Of a stretch of DNA of 10,436 nt, positions 6,526 through 10,436 are shown one piece after another. The stretch spans positions 1 through 10,436 of the forward strand of contig CAVURW010000227.1 in assembly GCA_963743595.1 (NCBI GenBank), given 5' to 3'. A program made the translations under genes and the position numbers. Source of the stretch: CAVURW01 sp963743595 (GTDB taxonomy: Bacteria > Verrucomicrobiota > Verrucomicrobiia > Methylacidiphilales > UBA1321). The stretch's first letter is position 1. Each line of letters starts with the position of its first letter. The notes below the pieces were generated by a model. That model was given only the letters and a program-made list of their open reading frames with translations, had not been told where the DNA came from and ran no database searches.

Positions 6526-7875
6526 ATGGCCAATCGCATTCGTCTGTTCACCCTCGTCTCCCTCTCGTTACTCAGCTTCAATTTTGCCCGTGCAGATGAT
6601 CCCGCCTACTGGTCATTCGCACAAAAACCGCCGATGGGCTGGAACAGCTACGATGCGTTTGGTTCCAGCGTAACTGAGGCCGAAGTTCTCGCCAACGCCA
6701 CATATATGAAAGAGCACCTGGCGGCTCACGGTTGGCAGTATGTCGTGATCGATTATCGTTGGTACGATCCCGCTGCGGCTCAGACACAGCTAAATGGAAA
6801 GCTCGGTCAACCACTGGAAATGGATAACTTCGGGCGATTGTGCCCCGCTCCGAACCGCTTTCCGTCCGCCGCGAATGGCGTGGGATTTAAAGCGCTCGCG
6901 GATCAAGTTCATGCCATGGGCCTCAAGTTTGGCATCCACGTGATGCGCGGAATTCCACGCCAAGCAGTCGCCGCAAATTCACCCATTGAGGGCAGCAATT
7001 TCCACGCAGTCGATGCCGCCAATCAAAAAAGTCAGTGTGGCTGGTGCAAAGATATGTACGGGGTGCAGGGGGATACGCCCGCCGGACAAGCCTACTACGA
7101 TTCGCTCTTTCGCCTCTACGCCTCGTGGAATCTCGATTTCGTAAAGGTCGACGATCTCTCGAGCCCTTACAGCACCCACGAAATTGAAGCAATTCGTAGC
7201 GCGATCGATAAATGTGGCCGACCTATTGTCTTCTCAACTTCACCTGGTGAAACACCCGTAAAGGAAGCCGCCCATGTTTCTACCCACGCCAACATGTGGC
7301 GCATTTCCGGCGACTTTTGGGATAACTGGAATTCGCTCAATCACGGTTTCGATCTCGGCATGAGTTGGAAAGGTGTCGGCGGCCCAGGACATTGGCCCGA
7401 CTTCGATATGCTGCCGATCGGGAAGATCGGTATCCGCAGCGTTGGCCACCCGCGCAACACGGCCTTCACCCAAAATGAACAAAAGACCTTGATCAGCTTC
7501 TGGTGCATTCAATCCTCGCCACTGATGCTCGGCAACAGCCTCACTGATTCCGACGATTCGACCCTGCAATTGATCACGAACGACGCGATCCTCGCCATCG
7601 ACCAAGATTCGGCGAGTAAACCGGCCACACGCATTTGGAAAGAGGGCGATCTCGAAGCGTGGTCGCGCGATCTTTCCGATGGCTCGAAAGTGCTCGGCTT
7701 GTTTAATCGTGGTAAGGCCGATGCCCAAGCAAAAGTCGACGCCACAGCACTGGGCCTCACCGCTGATTTAAAAGCACGCGATCTCTGGCTTGGCAATGAT
7801 ATCGGTACTCTCGGCAGCGCCATCAACCAATCGATTCTGTCACACGGTGTTCTGCTTTTTAGGCTCACGAAATAA
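6526..7875 (+). CDS. Secreted GH27 alpha-galactosidase-like enzyme
   Basis: This 449-residue protein is a retaining glycoside hydrolase of family 27 (alpha-galactosidase, alpha-N-acetylgalactosaminidase, beta-L-arabinopyranosidase and others). A signal peptide with cleavage near ARA|DD (21-25) indicates export. The (beta/alpha)8 barrel opens with PPMGWNSYDAFG (35-46) and VVIDYRWY (73-80). Asp209 in DFVKVDD is the expected nucleophile, Asp263 in WRISGDFWDNW (258-268) the expected acid/base, and GPGHWPDFDML (286-296) the usual substrate-pocket block. A short beta-domain follows from about 365. An extended loop at about 143-185 carries CGWC (171-174). The gene begins 17 bases after ybhR and its stop overlaps the next start by one base. 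Fold and catalysis are clear; the exact sugar specificity is not. Confidence 0.88.
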   Translation: MANRIRLFTLVSLSLLSFNFARADDPAYWSFAQKPPMGWNSYDAFGSSVTEAEVLANATYMKEHLAAHGWQYVVIDYRWYDPAAAQTQLNGKLGQPLEMDNFGRLCPAPNRFPSAANGVGFKALADQVHAMGLKFGIHVMRGIPRQAVAANSPIEGSNFHAVDAANQKSQCGWCKDMYGVQGDTPAGQAYYDSLFRLYASWNLDFVKVDDLSSPYSTHEIEAIRSAIDKCGRPIVFSTSPGETPVKEAAHVSTHANMWRISGDFWDNWNSLNHGFDLGMSWKGVGGPGHWPDFDMLPIGKIGIRSVGHPRNTAFTQNEQKTLISFWCIQSSPLMLGNSLTDSDDSTLQLITNDAILAIDQDSASKPATRIWKEGDLEAWSRDLSDGSKVLGLFNRGKADAQAKVDATALGLTADLKARDLWLGNDIGTLGSAINQSILSHGVLLFRLTK

Positions 7876-9788
7876 TGAATCGATTGGCTCTTCTCGTCGC
7901 CTTTTCCGTTCTCGTTCTCCAGTCGCTGGCCGCGCAAGACTCGCCAAATCCCGCGCCAGCGGAGACTCCTGCCGAGCCAGCGCCCGAACCGAAAATCCCG
8001 GAGGTGGATAAATCGAATGAACCGACTCCCACAAACCTGGACACCTTCGATGAACGTCGTGCGGCGGTTCTCAAAGTCTCCGCAGAGGATGGCTCGGATA
8101 AATTCCGGCGTGCGGAATGTCTTTTTGAACTGGGTCGCAAAGACGAAGCGATAGCAGAAGTAAACAAGGCGCTCGATCCACTCGTGCCGGGAAATAAGAT
8201 TAATCGGTGGATGCACGGCGGCAATACGGGGTTTCTGGCGTGGCCCGGAATCGATTGCTACATCCGCTATGAGAAATTTCTGGATGCAGCGACGAAAGAG
8301 CGTTATCGAAAAATCTACACGGGCGGCGTTTTCTATGCTCGGCTAAGCACGAGCAATCACAAGATCATGGCCGCCATGACGCGTTACTTGGCCACGCAAA
8401 TGTGGGGTGCGGATGCCTTCCACGCCGACCCCTATTTCATGGCGAAAGATCCCTACATCATTGAGATGACGCAGAAGTCGAAGGGCGAGCCGGCTGATTA
8501 CGTTTGGGGCACGCTATTCACCAAACAAGATCCGACCGGAGAAAAGTATTTGCGCGATATCATTGAATCGACGGTAAAGGGCGGGCCGGGCGAATACGCC
8601 TCACGACCGTATGGCGCACAAAACGTGCTGCCGTTGCTGACGCTTGCGGATTGCGCAAAGGACCCCGTCATGGCCGCGCAGGCACGCATCGCTTACGAAA
8701 CGTGTTTGATCCAAGTAGCTCCAGCCTGGTTGCGCGGGTTGCTCGCCACATTCGCGCCGCGATCTTATCCAGATACGGAGAATCAGCATCCGTGGGGATA
8801 CGCCGCACTGCCCTGGCTCTATTTCGGTGGCGTCGCGCCCAAACTGAGCCACGCCCAGTCTGCGGGTGCCGCCGCGATCAGCACCTACCGACTGCCTGAC
8901 GCCGTTCTCAAAGCCGCGACGGATCGCGCCAAGCCCTACTTCTATCGCTCACGCATGGATGGCTGGGCGTTGAATCATTACATGAATTCGAACTACTGCC
9001 TCTTCTCTCGATCAGCGAAGGTGGGCGGGCGTCCGTTCCAAGGCCAAAGTTACCCCTGCGGTGTGATGTGGGAAGAACCCGATTCCAGCAAGGGCAGCCA
9101 TTTATGGATCACCAACCCTGCCGCTGATGTCGCCGGGCAAATGGGGATTCACACGCACGGCGTGCGTTCGTTTGAAGAGGAAGTTTTGGGGCGGGATAGC
9201 CTCCTCTTCTTATTCCAAATGACGCCCACCACGACGTTTCCGTATGCGCTCGGCTACGTCCCCGGCGGTTACCGCGCGATGATTAACGACAGCAAAACGA
9301 CCGGCCACGTCTTCCTGAATTACGGAAGCGTTTTGATCGCTGTCACCGCTTCCGAGCCGTTTACGTGGGATCCTGCCGCTGGCATTCAAGCTCCCGCTTC
9401 AACGCCTCGACAAGGCGACTCGGAGTTCCGGGTGAAATCGCTCTCGTGCGCAGTGGTCATCGAGACAGCACGGCCAGCGGAATTTCCCGGCGCAACACCT
9501 GACGAGCAATTGCAGAAATTTCGTGAAGCCGTATTGACGAAAAGCTCCCTTAAGTTGACGCCAAACCAACCGTCAACGGCGAGTTATACGAATCGATTGG
9601 GCGATTCCATCGAATGCACGTGGAACGGTGCTGATCGAGTGAATGGAACTGAGCTCGATTACAAAAACTGGCCCATTTTAGAGAGCCCGTGGACGAACCA
9701 GAAGCTTGACGCAGGTCCAATGGAAGTGACCGATGGCAAAACCGTGCGCACCTACGATTTCACGAACTGGACGATCACCGAGAAGTAA
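7875..9788 (+). CDS. Secreted protein of unknown family, possibly toroid-type polysaccharide lyase or hydrolase
   Basis: This 637-residue protein has a signal peptide (about 1-20, ending LAA|QD), then a Pro/Ala/Glu-rich linker (24-45) typical of exported proteins. Residues 75-100 resemble a single TPR-like helical pair. About 105-350 appear mainly helical, with SNHKIMAAMTRYLATQMWG (160-178), GEYASRPYGAQNVLPLL (239-255), and NQHPWGYAALPWLYFGG (303-319). From about 370 the protein appears beta-rich, including GIHTHGVRSFEEEVLG (424-439). A helical barrel with an N-H pair and a G-x-x-E-Y-x-S-x-x-Y motif, followed by a beta-sandwich, recalls heparinase-like lyases and related enzymes. I cannot name a family, and the catalytic residues are guesses. 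Its start overlaps the GH27 stop by one base, so the two are co-translated and may act on the same polysaccharide. No terminator is seen in the 17 bases before the convergent gene. Confidence 0.7.
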   Translation: MNRLALLVAFSVLVLQSLAAQDSPNPAPAETPAEPAPEPKIPEVDKSNEPTPTNLDTFDERRAAVLKVSAEDGSDKFRRAECLFELGRKDEAIAEVNKALDPLVPGNKINRWMHGGNTGFLAWPGIDCYIRYEKFLDAATKERYRKIYTGGVFYARLSTSNHKIMAAMTRYLATQMWGADAFHADPYFMAKDPYIIEMTQKSKGEPADYVWGTLFTKQDPTGEKYLRDIIESTVKGGPGEYASRPYGAQNVLPLLTLADCAKDPVMAAQARIAYETCLIQVAPAWLRGLLATFAPRSYPDTENQHPWGYAALPWLYFGGVAPKLSHAQSAGAAAISTYRLPDAVLKAATDRAKPYFYRSRMDGWALNHYMNSNYCLFSRSAKVGGRPFQGQSYPCGVMWEEPDSSKGSHLWITNPAADVAGQMGIHTHGVRSFEEEVLGRDSLLFLFQMTPTTTFPYALGYVPGGYRAMINDSKTTGHVFLNYGSVLIAVTASEPFTWDPAAGIQAPASTPRQGDSEFRVKSLSCAVVIETARPAEFPGATPDEQLQKFREAVLTKSSLKLTPNQPSTASYTNRLGDSIECTWNGADRVNGTELDYKNWPILESPWTNQKLDAGPMEVTDGKTVRTYDFTNWTITEK

Positions 9789-9805
9789 AGATCGGCACGC
9801 TTCAA

Positions 9806-10436
9806 CTAAGCTGGGCGAGAGGGTGGGGGCGTCCCGGAAGTTCCGGACGATGAACTGGGTCTGGGATTCGATGAAGAGCTGGGTGTTGACGAAGAAGAGG
9901 AGGATGGCCGGGATGAGGAGGACGACGATGGCGTCGAAGACGATGACGATGAAGGCCGCGAGGAGGAAGAGGACGATTGGGATGATGACGACGAAGACGA
10001 GCCGGTCGGTTTTAACGGCGCTATCGGTGGTAGATCTCTCCGGGCGGGGGCAGGTCGATCTTCCTTTTTATGTTCCGCGTACCGGAACGTCATCTGATCG
10101 ATCAATGCGAGGAATACGGCCGAAGCAATAAATGCGCAGTGAATCACGACCTGAAGCACGACGACGTGCGTCGGTATATTTGAGGAGAACCCCTCAATGC
10201 CCGCAGATGCTTCCGCCGCGCTGGGGTGGCTGCTCGATTCCATTTCAATGAAAGTCTTGAGGAGGTGGATCGATGAGATGCCGATGAGCGCCGTAGCCAG
10301 CTTCACTTTCAGCAATCCTGCATTTACGTGCGACAGCCATTCCGGCTGATCGGGATGGCCTTCCACGTGCAATTTCGAAACGAAGGTTTCGAAGCCGCCG
10401 ATGACTACCATGATGAGGAGATTCGCGATCATCACG
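9806..10436 (-). CDS. yqhA: YqhA-like (UPF0114) membrane protein with serine-rich tail, 5' end outside window
   Basis: The C-terminal 209 residues lie in the window; the reading frame continues past the right edge, so the codon at the edge is not the true start. VIGGFETFVS (11-20), EGHPDQPEWLSHVNAG (25-40), LKVKLATALIGISSIHLL (42-59) and a helix at 90-113 match the UPF0114/YqhA family of small inner-membrane proteins of unknown function. E. coli YqhA (about 164 residues) ends shortly after the last helix. Here about 90 residues follow: a charged/proline stretch (121-144), then a serine-rich tract built of eight-residue units (146-197), then a Pro-rich end. The gene converges on the unknown secreted protein with a 17-base gap. 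Confidence 0.85.
   Translation of the reverse strand, partial: VMIANLLIMVVIGGFETFVSKLHVEGHPDQPEWLSHVNAGLLKVKLATALIGISSIHLLKTFIEMESSSHPSAAEASAGIEGFSSNIPTHVVVLQVVIHCAFIASAVFLALIDQMTFRYAEHKKEDRPAPARRDLPPIAPLKPTGSSSSSSSQSSSSSSRPSSSSSSTPSSSSSSRPSSSSSSTPSSSSNPRPSSSSGTSGTPPPSRPA
9845..10000 (-). repeat. Low-complexity octapeptide-repeat tract (Ser-rich)
   Basis: On the minus strand this encodes units of six serines followed by Arg-Pro or Thr-Pro, alternating, after a first S7-Q unit and decaying to S4 units at the C-terminal side. The period is eight residues, or 24 bases. Nearly all serines are TCN codons with the third base freely varied; AGC and AGT each appear once. Frame-shifted on the other strand the same bases read almost entirely as Asp and Glu. 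Confidence 0.85.

Noticed and set aside
9789..9811. Terminator between the convergent genes
   Set aside because: Only a 4-base stem (GCTT/AAGC, 9799-9802 with 9808-9811) without a T-run can be drawn.
9733..10131. Plus-strand 132-codon open frame rich in Met, Thr, Arg and Lys
   Set aside because: It is the third-frame shadow of the serine-codon tract and overlaps both the secreted-protein gene and yqhA.
1..10436. CRISPR arrays, tRNA or rRNA genes, insertion sequences, attachment sites
   Set aside because: No spaced direct repeats, no cloverleaf or ribosomal RNA sequence, and no transposase or integrase reading frame were seen on either strand.

Overview
The window reads as ordinary bacterial chromosome of moderate GC content: tightly packed genes, short gaps, and few visible Shine-Dalgarno sequences. 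A GH27 glycosidase next to an uncharacterised secreted protein, a UPF0114 (YqhA) sequence of the type I associate with Verrucomicrobiota, and the weak ribosome binding sites together suggest a member of that phylum or a relative. This is a judgement from memory, not a search.

Layout. Bases 1-172 hold no gene I can recognise, but contain nested inverted repeats, a consensus -10 hexamer and a terminator-like hairpin facing the minus strand. Next come two minus-strand genes, a LysR-type regulator (752-1636) and downstream of it a MOSC-domain protein (173-715). An AT-rich 78-base divergent region (1637-1714) with a T-N11-A LysR box separates them from a plus-strand run of six genes with gaps or overlaps of at most 17 bases. 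The first four (1715-6508) are a complete YbhG-YbhF-YbhS-YbhR type ABC-2 exporter: periplasmic adaptor, fused double ATPase, and two permeases. In E. coli the equivalent genes are controlled by the TetR-family CecR; here a divergent LysR gene takes that position. The last two (6526-9788) encode secreted proteins: a GH27 alpha-galactosidase-like enzyme, and a 637-residue protein of unknown family whose apparent helical-then-beta layout suggests a toroid-type polysaccharide lyase or glycosidase. A convergent minus-strand gene (9806 to beyond the right edge) encodes a YqhA/UPF0114 membrane protein with an unusual serine-rich octapeptide-repeat tail.

Working together: LysR probably senses a small molecule and controls the exporter. 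The adaptor, ATPase and permeases would move a drug-like or toxic compound or a cation out of the cytoplasm. An outer-membrane channel would have to come from elsewhere. MOSC proteins are linked to molybdenum-cofactor enzymes, some of which detoxify N-hydroxylated compounds, so a detoxification-plus-efflux locus is possible but unproven. Whether the two carbohydrate-active genes share the exporter's transcript for a reason or only by position is open.

I found no convincing new multi-gene defence or mobile system. The most unusual items are the serine-repeat tail on YqhA, the unknown secreted protein, the shortened adaptor hairpin, and the one-canonical, one-degenerate ATPase arrangement of YbhF.
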